From Prosthecobacter sp. (GTDB lineage Bacteria; Verrucomicrobiota; Verrucomicrobiia; Verrucomicrobiales; Verrucomicrobiaceae): a stretch of 64,000 bases of DNA. Shown one piece after another: positions 27,208-35,883 of this stretch. The position numbers and the translations under genes are program-made. Under the pieces are notes generated by a model. The model was not told the DNA's origin. It was given only the letters and a program-made list of their open reading frames with translations, and made no database searches. The first letter of the stretch is position 1. Each line of letters starts with the position of its first letter. The stretch is taken from the NCBI GenBank assembly GCA_017853885.1, contig JAFMIR010000001.1, positions 186,001 to 250,000 on the forward strand, in the 5' to 3' direction.

Positions 27208-30102
27208 ATGCGATACAGCCTGCTTTTACTCTCCACCACGCTAACAGCGGCCCCGGTGGATTTTGTGCGTGATGTGCAGCCTCTTCTTCAGGAACACTGC
27301 CATTCCTGCCACGGCCCAAGCAAGCAGGAGGCAGCCTTCCGCCTCGACCACAAGCCTAGCGCCATGAAAGGCGGGGACTTTGGCTCAGCTATCCTACCGG
27401 GAAAAAGCGCAGACTCCCTGCTGGTGCATGCCATCGAAGGCAGGAATCCCAAGATGCGGATGCCGCGCAAAGGTGATCCGCTATCCGCGGAACAGATCGC
27501 ACTCATACGCCGCTGGATCGACGAAGGTGCTGTCTGGCCGGACAGCGCCAGCGTGAAGCTGGAGCAGAAAACCGATCACTGGGCCTTTAAACGACCAGTG
27601 AAGGTCAAACCACCTTCGGCTGGAAATCCCATCGATGCGTTCATTAGGGCTCGTTTGAAAAAAGAAGGCTTGAAGCTGTCTCCGAAGGCTCCACCGGAGG
27701 TTTTACGGCGGAGAATGCATCTCGATCTCGTAGGGCTTCCACCGGCCCCATCCGACAAGTCAGACATCTCAGACCTGTTAGAGAATCTTCTCAAATCTCC
27801 CCATTTCGGAGAACGCTGGGGGCGTCACTGGTTGGATGCAGCACATTATGCAGACTCGAACGGCTATGAGAAGGACCCGATGCGCTTCATCTGGTTCTAC
27901 CGGGACTGGGTGATTCATGCCTTCAACAACGACATGCCTTACAACCAGTTCATTATCGAGCAGATCGCAGGGGACCTGCTTCCGAATGCCACGCAGGATC
28001 AAATCGTAGCCACCGGCTTCCTACGAAACTCGATGATCAATGAAGAAGGTGGTGTTGATCCTGAGCAATTCCGCATGGAGGCCATGTTCGACCGCATGGA
28101 CACCATCGGGAAGAGCATCCTCGGCCTCACTATCGGCTGCACACAATGCCACAACCACAAATACGACCCCATTTCGCAGGAAGAGTACTACCGAATGTTT
28201 GCCTATCTGAACAACGACAACGAGCCTTGGCGCGTGGTTTACACACCATCTGAGCAGATGACACGCTCCAAGGTGCTGCAACGCGTGGCGGAATGGGAAA
28301 ACCAACTCCAGCATGAGCACGCCGACTGGCCGCAACGGCTCGAAGCTTGGAAAAAGTCTATCAAGCACCCAAACTGGACAACACTGAAATTTGAGGATGA
28401 CCCCAGCGGCGGCGAAAAAGCCCTGCGCCAGCCTGACGGCAGCGTTTTGGCACAAGGTTACGCACCGACGAAGAGCGAAGTAAGGTTCAATGTGGTGCTC
28501 GATAAGCCGATGAGAATCAGCGCCTTTCGTCTAGAGCTCATGAATGACCCCAACCTACCCGCGTATGGTCCCGGGCGTTCGCAAAAGGGCACAGCGGCGC
28601 TGACGGAGTTCAGCGTGACGATGAAAATGGATGGCAAGGATACCAAGCTGAAGTTTGTCAAAGCCACCGCTGACTTCGGCGAACCAGAAAACACACCGCT
28701 GGTTGGTTTTGCCCGAGATCAGGACACCGCGAAGGACAAACGCGTCACCGGGCCCATCACCTATGCAATCGATGGCGATGACAAAACTGCGTGGGGCATC
28801 GACGCCGGCCCCGGCAGGCGCAATGTGCCTCGCAATGCTGTTTTTGTGCTGGAGGCGCCTATCGAGGTAAAACCTAACTCAGGCCTCATGGTCGGCCTGA
28901 GCATGAAACACGGCGGCTGGAACAGCGACGACCTCCAAACCATGAACCTTGGCCGTTACCGCATCAGCGCCACCGATGCCACGCAAGCCGAGGCGGATCC
29001 TCTTTATGGCAAGAAGGCCGACTTTGCCGTCTTCCGCACCACGGTTCCGGAATGGAAGAGCATCAACGACGAGATCGAAGTTGAATGGCAGAAGCATCCT
29101 GAGGGTGCGACCACGCTCGTGCTCGACGCACGAGAACAACCGCGCATGACAGCTTTGCTCAAGCGCGGCGATTTTACCAAGCCAGGCGATCGCATGAGTC
29201 CCGGCGTGCCTGCCGTGCTGAACCCACTGCCAAAAAATGCGGACAGTTCACGACTCACCTTCGCAAGGTGGCTCACCAGCAATGAATCACCCACCACAGC
29301 ACGAGCTTTTGTGAATCGGGTGTGGCAGTCCGTCTTTGGAACCGGCCTCGTGGACACACCGGAAGATTTTGGCAGACAGGGCAGTAAACCCACGCATCCC
29401 GAACTGCTCGACTGGCTCGCCGCTGACTTTATGGAGAACGGGTGGAGCCTCAAAAAGCTTCTGCGCCTCATCATTTCCAGCGAGACCTACCAGCAAAGCA
29501 GCCATGCGCCCCCCGAATCTCTCGATCGTGATCCCTACAACCGTTTGCTGGGTCGCGGACCTCGTTTTCGTGTGGAAGGTGAAGTCGTGCGTGACATCCA
29601 GCTTGCCGTCAGCGGCCTTCTGAATCCGGCTGTCGGCGGCCGCGGCGTGATGCCGCCTGCCCCAGCACATCTCTTCGAGAAGCCAGCCAGCTACGCCCCC
29701 TTTCCTTGGCATGTGGAGAAGGATGCGCAGAAGTATCGCCGCGCCATTTATGTCTTCCGCCGCCGCAGCACACCCTATCCTTTCCTCAGCACCTTTGATG
29801 TGCCGAATGGAGAAAGCTCCTGCATCCGCCGCTCCCGCAGCAACACACCGATGCAGGCCCTCATGACGTTGAATGAAACGATGAGCATGGAAGCTGCGAA
29901 AGCTCTCGCCTGCCGCATGGAAAAGGAGGGTGGCATCTCGCAAGGCTTCCGCCTTTGCACGAACCGCGAACCAACCAAGAAAGAGCTGCAAGCCCTCCAA
30001 GACCTCGCGAAACGCCAAAGCTCACGCAAGGATGCCATACCGCCCATGGTGGCCGTCGCGCGGGTGCTATTGAATCTTGACGAGACAATCACGAAGGAAT
30101 GA
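27208..30102 (+). CDS. Secreted PSCyt1-DUF1549-DUF1553 protein
   Basis: 964 residues with signal peptide (MRYSLLLLSTTLTAAP). PSCyt1 (~18-105) has heme motif CHSCH. DUF1549 (~135-340) includes FGERWGRHWLDAAHYADSNG and the second heme motif CTQCHNHKYDPI. A middle region (~420-645) carries a beta-rich module different from those of the paralogues in this window (FRLELMNDPNLPAYGPGRS). DUF1553 (~680-945) contains [20 protein letters not shown] and TPMQALMTLNETM. It should be an exported di-heme protein acting on an unknown, possibly carbohydrate-linked substrate. It lacks a DUF1501 partner and ends only 3 bp before convergent glgE. Confidence 0.9.
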   Translation: MRYSLLLLSTTLTAAPVDFVRDVQPLLQEHCHSCHGPSKQEAAFRLDHKPSAMKGGDFGSAILPGKSADSLLVHAIEGRNPKMRMPRKGDPLSAEQIALIRRWIDEGAVWPDSASVKLEQKTDHWAFKRPVKVKPPSAGNPIDAFIRARLKKEGLKLSPKAPPEVLRRRMHLDLVGLPPAPSDKSDISDLLENLLKSPHFGERWGRHWLDAAHYADSNGYEKDPMRFIWFYRDWVIHAFNNDMPYNQFIIEQIAGDLLPNATQDQIVATGFLRNSMINEEGGVDPEQFRMEAMFDRMDTIGKSILGLTIGCTQCHNHKYDPISQEEYYRMFAYLNNDNEPWRVVYTPSEQMTRSKVLQRVAEWENQLQHEHADWPQRLEAWKKSIKHPNWTTLKFEDDPSGGEKALRQPDGSVLAQGYAPTKSEVRFNVVLDKPMRISAFRLELMNDPNLPAYGPGRSQKGTAALTEFSVTMKMDGKDTKLKFVKATADFGEPENTPLVGFARDQDTAKDKRVTGPITYAIDGDDKTAWGIDAGPGRRNVPRNAVFVLEAPIEVKPNSGLMVGLSMKHGGWNSDDLQTMNLGRYRISATDATQAEADPLYGKKADFAVFRTTVPEWKSINDEIEVEWQKHPEGATTLVLDAREQPRMTALLKRGDFTKPGDRMSPGVPAVLNPLPKNADSSRLTFARWLTSNESPTTARAFVNRVWQSVFGTGLVDTPEDFGRQGSKPTHPELLDWLAADFMENGWSLKKLLRLIISSETYQQSSHAPPESLDRDPYNRLLGRGPRFRVEGEVVRDIQLAVSGLLNPAVGGRGVMPPAPAHLFEKPASYAPFPWHVEKDAQKYRRAIYVFRRRSTPYPFLSTFDVPNGESSCIRRSRSNTPMQALMTLNETMSMEAAKALACRMEKEGGISQGFRLCTNREPTKKELQALQDLAKRQSSRKDAIPPMVAVARVLLNLDETITKE

Positions 30103-30105
30103 TCA

Positions 30106-32064
30106 TCACGTCTGCTCCACACGGAAGACGTGCATCGACACGCCGTCAGGTTTCAGTTCGACGTAATTGTGAGCTCCATTCCACTCATAAGTGCCCCCGT
30201 GCAGCAAATCGATCACCCTAAAGGGTTTTGAAGCATCGAGCCCCAGCGCCGTGAGGTCCAGATGCACCATGCTCGCAGCAGTTTGCTTTGGATCAAGATT
30301 GATGCAGCAAAGAATGCGGTTGCCATGATCCGGCGTGGCTTTGCTGTAGCTGATGATCTGGCGATGGTCAGCAGCATGGAAGCGCAGATTATCATAGAGA
30401 TGCAGCGCAGCGTTGTCGCGACGGATGAGATTCAGCTTGCGGATGAAACCGCTGATGTTTCCGGACTTGTTGTAGTCACGCTGCACGAGTTGATACTTCT
30501 CGCTGTGGTTGTATTCCTCCTTGCCTGGATAGGGCTCGTTTTCACACAACTCGTATCCGGTGTAGATGCCCCAAATGCTCGACATGGTGGCGGCGAGGGC
30601 GGCGCGGATTCGAAACATCTGCGGGCCGGCATTTTGCAGGTGCCAAGGCAGGATGTCGGGCGTATTAGGCCAGAAATTGGCACGATAATACCAGCGCATG
30701 TCGCCATGGAAAAGCTCGCGGGCATACTCTTCAAGCTCGGCTCGACTCTCACGCCAAGTGAAGTAAGTATAACTTTGCGTGAAGCCAATTTTGCCAAGCG
30801 CCTGCATCATCTTCGGCTTCGTGAAGGCCTCAGCGAGGAAGATCACGTCAGGGTCCTTGCGCTGAATGGTGCCGATGAGCTCTTCCCAGAAGGCCACGGG
30901 CTTTGTATGCGGATTGTCCACGCGGAATATCTTCACACCGCAATCGACCCAGAACTCGACAACACCGATTAGTTCCTTCCACAGCGCCTTCCAGTCGTCA
31001 CAGTGGAAATTGATCGGGTAAATGTCCTGATACTTCTTCGGAGGATTCTCGGCGTAGCGGATGCTTCCATCTGGACGCTGATAAAACCACTTGGGATGTT
31101 CTTTAACATAAGGATGATCGGGAGAGCAGTTGATGGCAAAGTCGAGTGCGATTTCTAGGCCCCGTTTGTTGGCCTCCCCAACAAGCCATTGGAAATCTTC
31201 GAGAGTGCCCAGTGCTGGCTCAATAGCCCGATGACCACCTGCGGGGCCGCCGATGGCCCACGGGCTGCCCACATCACCCTCAATCGCGGTGAGTGTGTTG
31301 TTTTTGCCTTTGCGGGCGGTGATACCAATCGGATGGATCGGCGGAAAATAGATCACATCAAAGCCTAGTTGTGCCGCGTGGTCGAGGCGGCCGAGACAGT
31401 CGCGGAAGGCACTGTGTTTGTTGGCGAGACCTTCTGCGCCACGAGGGAAAAATTCATACCAGGCCGAGAACCTTGCCCGATCCCGCTCAACGATGACCTG
31501 CATTGTGGCAGAAAGGGTGGAAAGGCTGCGATCCGGGAAGCGATCCATCAGCGCCTGCATTTCATCAGAATGGATCACGTCGAGGATCTCTTGTGCGGGC
31601 ACTTGGTTCAGCAGGCCAGCCCATTCCTGCATCTTGGAGGCCGCTGCCCTGATGCCTGCTTTCTTGGCGCGTGCCGCAGCTTCTTTGAGCAGGCGAGCCC
31701 CCTCGCGCGCTTCGATGGGCACATCGGGGTCTTCGGCCGCCACACGCACGGCGAAAGTCTTCTTCCACGAGCGAAAAGCATCACCCCACACCTCCACGAG
31801 GTATTCCCAGCGTCCTGCTTTCTCAAACGCACAGCTCCCATGCCAGCGGTCGTTCTGATCAAGTGTCATCGGAGCCTCGCACCAGCGTTTCGAGCCCACC
31901 AAGCGCCAGCGCAGCACTGCGGTCATCACGTCATGGCCGTCTTTGAAAATATCACACCAAACATCGAGAGGTTCGCGCATCACGCGTTTCACCGGGTGTC
32001 GGCCCCCCTCGATGCAGGGGTAGAAGTTTTCGATGACAACTGTAGGAGCGTGTTTGGCGGACAT
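30106..32064 (-). CDS. glgE: Alpha-1,4-glucan:maltose-1-phosphate maltosyltransferase
   Basis: 652 residues from ATG 32064. The N-terminus then reads TVVIENFYPCIEGGRHPVKR, as in known GlgE proteins; the track start 25 codons earlier is not supported. GlgE (EC 2.4.99.16) transfers maltosyl units from maltose-1-phosphate to alpha-1,4-glucan in the trehalose-to-glycogen route. An N-terminal beta domain (~1-110) leads to a GH13-type barrel with the nucleophile Asp in KIFRVDNPHTKP (~residue 383) and the acid Glu in FLAEAFTKP (~408). Phosphate-binding-loop and C-terminal beta domains follow. TreS, Pep2 and GlgB are not in the window. Divergent from the CheY-MBL gene by 84 bp. Confidence 0.95.
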   Translation of the reverse strand: MSAKHAPTVVIENFYPCIEGGRHPVKRVMREPLDVWCDIFKDGHDVMTAVLRWRLVGSKRWCEAPMTLDQNDRWHGSCAFEKAGRWEYLVEVWGDAFRSWKKTFAVRVAAEDPDVPIEAREGARLLKEAAARAKKAGIRAAASKMQEWAGLLNQVPAQEILDVIHSDEMQALMDRFPDRSLSTLSATMQVIVERDRARFSAWYEFFPRGAEGLANKHSAFRDCLGRLDHAAQLGFDVIYFPPIHPIGITARKGKNNTLTAIEGDVGSPWAIGGPAGGHRAIEPALGTLEDFQWLVGEANKRGLEIALDFAINCSPDHPYVKEHPKWFYQRPDGSIRYAENPPKKYQDIYPINFHCDDWKALWKELIGVVEFWVDCGVKIFRVDNPHTKPVAFWEELIGTIQRKDPDVIFLAEAFTKPKMMQALGKIGFTQSYTYFTWRESRAELEEYARELFHGDMRWYYRANFWPNTPDILPWHLQNAGPQMFRIRAALAATMSSIWGIYTGYELCENEPYPGKEEYNHSEKYQLVQRDYNKSGNISGFIRKLNLIRRDNAALHLYDNLRFHAADHRQIISYSKATPDHGNRILCCINLDPKQTAASMVHLDLTALGLDASKPFRVIDLLHGGTYEWNGAHNYVELKPDGVSMHVFRVEQT

Positions 32065-32148
32065 GGAAAGGCATGGATAGCCGTGAATCGGATTTTGGAA
32101 GAGAAAAATCCCTTTGGAGCTTCGCTGCTTTTGCGCCATGCATCACAA

Positions 32149-33483
32149 ATGCCCAACCCTGCTTCCAGGAAAAAAATCCTGCTCGCCGAAGACGTGCGTG
32201 CGATTGCCTTGCAGCTATCGCATGCCTTGGAAAAGGCGGGATACGAAGTTGATGTGGCTCGTGACGGGGAGGAGTGCCTCGATAAGATAGCATCTTTTCA
32301 GCCAGACCTGCTCGTGCTGGACTTGATCATGCCGAAGACTACCGGTCTGGAGGTGCTCCGAACCCTGCGTGCTGGCGCAGCCACGGAAAACTTGGCCGTA
32401 ATCATCACCACAGCCAAAGATTATTCCACAGAGCTGAAGCACATACGCCAGAGCAGTCCGCTGGATGTGCTGATTAAGCCCTTCGCACCCCAAGTGTTGA
32501 TCTCGAAGCTCGAAGGCTTCTTCAATTCTGCCGCCAGTTGTTCCCTTGAGGCCAGTCGGCCTGTCCGCGATACTCCATCAGAGGTCTATTCGCCTGCCTT
32601 GGATCCAAAAAGACCTCACGTAAGGTTTTGGGGCACACGCGGCTCGATTCCGGTCTCAGGCGGCCGGTATGCACAGCACGGCGGAAACACGACCTGCTTC
32701 GAGTTTTGCACAGGCCAAGACCGCATCCTCTTTGATGCTGGCTCTGGCCTGCGTGAAGCTGCTCTCTCCATGCTGAAAGAAGGGCCGCGGCACATCCATC
32801 TCTTCATCACTCACACGCATTGGGACCACATCCAGGGTTTCCCCTTCTTTACACCCATTTACGTGCCCGGCTTTGAGATCACCGTTTACGGCGAGCGTGG
32901 CTTTGGAAAAAACATTGAATCGCTTCTGGTTGGCCAACTCGATCGCGACTACTTCCCCGTGCAACGCGAAGACCTGGCCGCAAAGATCAACTTCGTCTTT
33001 CTAGAGGATCGGCCTGTAGAAATAAGTGGCGCCAAAATTTCCCGTGAGTATGTCCATCACCCTGGAGCGACTGTTGGTTTCAAGATTGAGCACGACGATT
33101 GGAAAGTCGCCTTCATTCCGGACAATGAGTTCCTCCAAGGCTACACCGGCAGCCCGGTGGGTCTCACTCGGGACAACGATATCGTAGTGCCTCATGAACC
33201 AGTGATTCAATTTGTCGAAGGAGTCGATCTGCTCGTTCATGAAGCCCAGTATCTTCCAAACGAGTACGCCAAAAAAATTGGTTGGGGACATTCCAACCTT
33301 ACCAGTGCGTGTGCCCTTGCCAAATTGGCTGGTGTGAAGAAGTGGATTGCCGTACACCATGATCCAGATCACGACGACATCGCTCTACACGCAAAACATG
33401 GTCTCACCCGGCAGATCCTTGCCGACCTTAATTACCGCATCCCCTTCGTCCACGGCTACGATGGCCTCGTGGAGTATCGATAA
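32149..33483 (+). CDS. CheY-like receiver fused to an MBL-fold metallo-hydrolase
   Basis: 444 residues from ATG 32149. The longer track ORF runs back over glgE and is rejected. The receiver domain (~8-125) has KKILLAEDVR for the acidic pocket, phospho-acceptor Asp ~58 in LLVLDLIMP and the conserved Lys in LIKPFAP. The MBL domain (~160-440) opens with VRFWGTRGSIPVSG and contains the metal motif THTHWDH (~220-226), then LVHEAQYLPNEY and AVHHDPDHDD. Enzymes of this subtype are phosphodiesterases, and many hydrolyse cyclic nucleotides or phospholipid-like esters. I infer phosphorylation-controlled hydrolysis of a small signal. No histidine kinase is adjacent. Confidence 0.88.
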   Translation: MPNPASRKKILLAEDVRAIALQLSHALEKAGYEVDVARDGEECLDKIASFQPDLLVLDLIMPKTTGLEVLRTLRAGAATENLAVIITTAKDYSTELKHIRQSSPLDVLIKPFAPQVLISKLEGFFNSAASCSLEASRPVRDTPSEVYSPALDPKRPHVRFWGTRGSIPVSGGRYAQHGGNTTCFEFCTGQDRILFDAGSGLREAALSMLKEGPRHIHLFITHTHWDHIQGFPFFTPIYVPGFEITVYGERGFGKNIESLLVGQLDRDYFPVQREDLAAKINFVFLEDRPVEISGAKISREYVHHPGATVGFKIEHDDWKVAFIPDNEFLQGYTGSPVGLTRDNDIVVPHEPVIQFVEGVDLLVHEAQYLPNEYAKKIGWGHSNLTSACALAKLAGVKKWIAVHHDPDHDDIALHAKHGLTRQILADLNYRIPFVHGYDGLVEYR

Positions 33484-33566
33484 AAAAGGCAGGTGTTGAG
33501 TCGGTGCCTAGTGCTCCGACAGCAACATTCTTGATGCATTCTGGGCTAGAAGCATTTTTCTATGTA

Positions 33567-34460
33567 TCAGGGAAACGCCTTTTCGAGCATCTCGACATTC
33601 GCCTTCATCACGCTTAAGAAATCACCACCATCCGGCACGTTGCCACAAGGATCGAAGACAAGGCTCTTCACGCCGATGGCCTCAAGTTTTGCAACGCTTT
33701 CCTTCTCTGGCTCTCCTTCCCAAATCATCCACTTAGCCGGGTGTTTCAAGCGAAGAACTCTGATCTCTTCCATGGCTTTCTCATCGGGCACAACGTCAGG
33801 CTCCCAGAGCACCGACTGAAGGTTCAGCGTATAACGACGCGCGAAATAGTGGTAAACCGGATGCGAGGCTAGCAGAGGTGTGTTCGCCATGCGTTTACCG
33901 ACAGCGATCAACCGCGCATCGAGGGTTTGCAGATCACTTTTTAGTGCCACGAAGTTCTTCTCTGTATCCGACGAATAATTTGCTAGTGATGCTTTCACGG
34001 CTTCGGCCTGCTGAATGGCTTGAACGAGATCAATCCAAGTCGTGAAAGCAATGCCGCTGTGACTGTGCTCGCCACCTGGGCCATGGCTGTGCGTAGAGTC
34101 CGCTTTGATTTCGATATACTGTGCCTTGAATGCTGCTGAAGTGTCCACCATCTTGGATTGCGGCAGCGTGACCTTCTCAGCCCATTTGGAATAAGTGGCG
34201 CCATTCATGAGAATCACATCGGCATTCTGAAACTGCGTGATGGCCACGTCATTGGGCTGCCAAAAGGCCGGATCTTCATCCGGAGGCGCGGGAAAGACGA
34301 CATCGACCGCACCACCACCTATCCGTTGCGCAAAATACTTCAGCGGGTAGTTGGCAACGAGCACCTGTGGCTTACCCCTTGGATTAGAAGCGACACCTGA
34401 ATCGGCTTCGCGACCGCAGGCAGCCAAGAGAAGAAGGGATAAAATGAAGAGTTTTTTCAT
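33567..34460 (-). CDS. Zinc/manganese ABC transporter substrate-binding lipoprotein (ZnuA/TroA-like)
   Basis: 297 residues from ATG 34460 (the track extends 27 codons upstream). A lipoprotein signal MKKLFILSLLLLAAC puts the lipid-carrying Cys at 15. The cluster A-I fold is supported by VLVANYPLKYFAQRIGG and the ADVILMNGATYSKWAEKV segment. A short His-rich loop (HSHGPGGEHSHSG, ~124-136) is typical of zinc-binding members. A second conserved His lies in TPLLASHPVYHYFARRY. It should deliver Zn2+ or a similar ion to an ABC importer. The ATPase and permease genes normally beside it are missing here, so it may work with a distant transporter. Confidence 0.85.
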   Translation of the reverse strand: MKKLFILSLLLLAACGREADSGVASNPRGKPQVLVANYPLKYFAQRIGGGAVDVVFPAPPDEDPAFWQPNDVAITQFQNADVILMNGATYSKWAEKVTLPQSKMVDTSAAFKAQYIEIKADSTHSHGPGGEHSHSGIAFTTWIDLVQAIQQAEAVKASLANYSSDTEKNFVALKSDLQTLDARLIAVGKRMANTPLLASHPVYHYFARRYTLNLQSVLWEPDVVPDEKAMEEIRVLRLKHPAKWMIWEGEPEKESVAKLEAIGVKSLVFDPCGNVPDGGDFLSVMKANVEMLEKAFP

Positions 34461-34577
34461 AAGACTGATACATGCCAACATGCTGCAAAACTTGATGTTG
34501 CCAAGTGTCACGCTGCCTTGCCAACTCGTCGATTGGCTCATTCCATTTCGGCCTCGGCAGCGGCTTGGTTTCTATAC

Positions 34578-35110
34578 ATGGCTTTCAGACTCGACCAAGC
34601 GATTGTCAAAGGTGAGATCGTCAATACGGAGCGCGGACGCGTGCGCGACTTGATCTGGCTTTGTGGGCTAGCAATGCTGCATAGAGGAGGATGCAGCATT
34701 TGAAAGTGAGCTCATCCCTCTCTTGAGCTCGCTCACACGAGTTGGCATTCAGGCTCCTCAGCAATCTGCGCGATGACGATCAGAACGAGGCATCTGATGA
34801 GGATGCGATGGACGAGTCATCGCTAGAACCATGTATGAGAAATGCGCTGAGCATCGGCGAAAAACTCGCTATTGCCCTCAGATCCCGCCCATTTTCGCAG
34901 CGCGCACAGACCGGCTACACGCTCGCCATCTCGAAGCGTTGACTGAACTGGTGCAATCAAGCTCTCGCCGGACTCAATGCTCTCCTGATGGACGGCCGAT
35001 CGCGGGACAGCCGGGCGCTTTTGAGCGATTTCAAACATGACCTGCATGGCATTAAGGACAGAATCACAGATTTGAGACAGGAAATCCGGCAGCCAGAACC
35101 CGACATCTGA
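34578..35110 (+). pseudogene. Possible decayed coding sequence
   Basis: Between the metal-binding lipoprotein and the DUF1080 gene there is a ~700-bp stretch with no intact gene but with protein-like fragments in order. One frame begins MAFRLDQAIVKGEIVNTERG (34578 onward). A second frame starts near 34742 and runs to a TGA at 34940-34942. After that stop the same frame continues with 55 sensible codons, including ALLSDFKHDLHGIKDRITDL, to a stop at 35108-35110. One frameshift plus one nonsense codon in an ordinary gene would explain this. I cannot name the family with confidence. Independent short genes or chance ORFs remain possible. Confidence 0.3.
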
Positions 35111-35184
35111 ATACGAAAGAATGGTAAAGAGCCCCATCACACTGCTTGACCCGGATGGAGTGATGTGGAGGATGCTGAGTGCTT

Positions 35185-35883
35185 ATGAAAAAGATTCCGC
35201 TTCTGTACCTTTTGTCTCTCTGGGGCGCTTTGATGTCATTCTCGGCCGAACCATCGAAACCCGAAACCGGCAAGCCAGTTGAAAGGTCGACTGAATCTGC
35301 AAAGGAAATTGTTCTTTTTGATGGCAAGTCACTCGACGATTGGGAGTCGGTTGACATTGGCGCCAGTGGCACCGTGGAACTGGAGGGTGGACTGATGGTC
35401 ATCAACGCGGGCGATAGTGTGAGCGGTGCGGTTTATAAAAAGGCCGCGTCGCTACCGATGACAAACTATGAAATCTCACTTGAAGCCAAACGACTTGAAG
35501 GTGTGGATTTCTTTTGTGGGCTCACATTCCCTGTGGGCGGACCCAAGACCTGTGCCACGCTCGTCTGTGGCGGCTGGGGCGGTGCGGTGACGGGCATCTC
35601 CAACATCGACGGCCTCGATGCCAGCGAAAACAGCACGTCCAACTTTGTCCGTTATGAAGACAACAAGTGGTACCCTGTCAGGGTGCGTGTCACGCCATCA
35701 AACCTCAGCGTGTGGATTGATGGAAAGCATCTCATCGACCAAGATATCGAAGGTAAAAAAATCGGTGTAAGGCCCGGGCCGATCGAGAGCTATCTGCCGC
35801 TGTCCTTTACCACCTACGCCACGACAGCCGCTTTAAGGAATGTGACGCTCAAGAAACTGGAAGAGCTCAAGCAGAAGCCATGA
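35185..35883 (+). CDS. Secreted DUF1080 (3-keto-disaccharide hydrolase-like) protein
   Basis: 232 residues from ATG 35185; the GTG two codons earlier is less likely because a GAGGATG ribosome-site-like element precedes the ATG. A signal peptide (MKKIPLLYLLSLWGALMSFSA) is followed by one jelly-roll domain. It starts at EIVLFDGKSLDDWESVD and ends with a short Lys-rich helix. DUF1080 proteins bind or cleave disaccharide-like ligands, including 3-keto-glycosides; whether this one is catalytic is unknown. Its TGA overlaps the next ATG (ATGA), so it is translationally coupled to the lipase-like lipoprotein downstream. Confidence 0.82.
   Translation: MKKIPLLYLLSLWGALMSFSAEPSKPETGKPVERSTESAKEIVLFDGKSLDDWESVDIGASGTVELEGGLMVINAGDSVSGAVYKKAASLPMTNYEISLEAKRLEGVDFFCGLTFPVGGPKTCATLVCGGWGGAVTGISNIDGLDASENSTSNFVRYEDNKWYPVRVRVTPSNLSVWIDGKHLIDQDIEGKKIGVRPGPIESYLPLSFTTYATTAALRNVTLKKLEELKQKP

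Noticed and set aside
31369-32148. N-terminal 260 codons of the 704-aa ORF
   Set aside because: This part overlaps glgE on the other strand. The receiver domain starts immediately after ATG 32149.
33484-33566. AGGCA...TGCCT stem after the CheY-MBL gene
   Set aside because: Five base pairs with a 13-base loop and no clear U-run following; not a convincing terminator.
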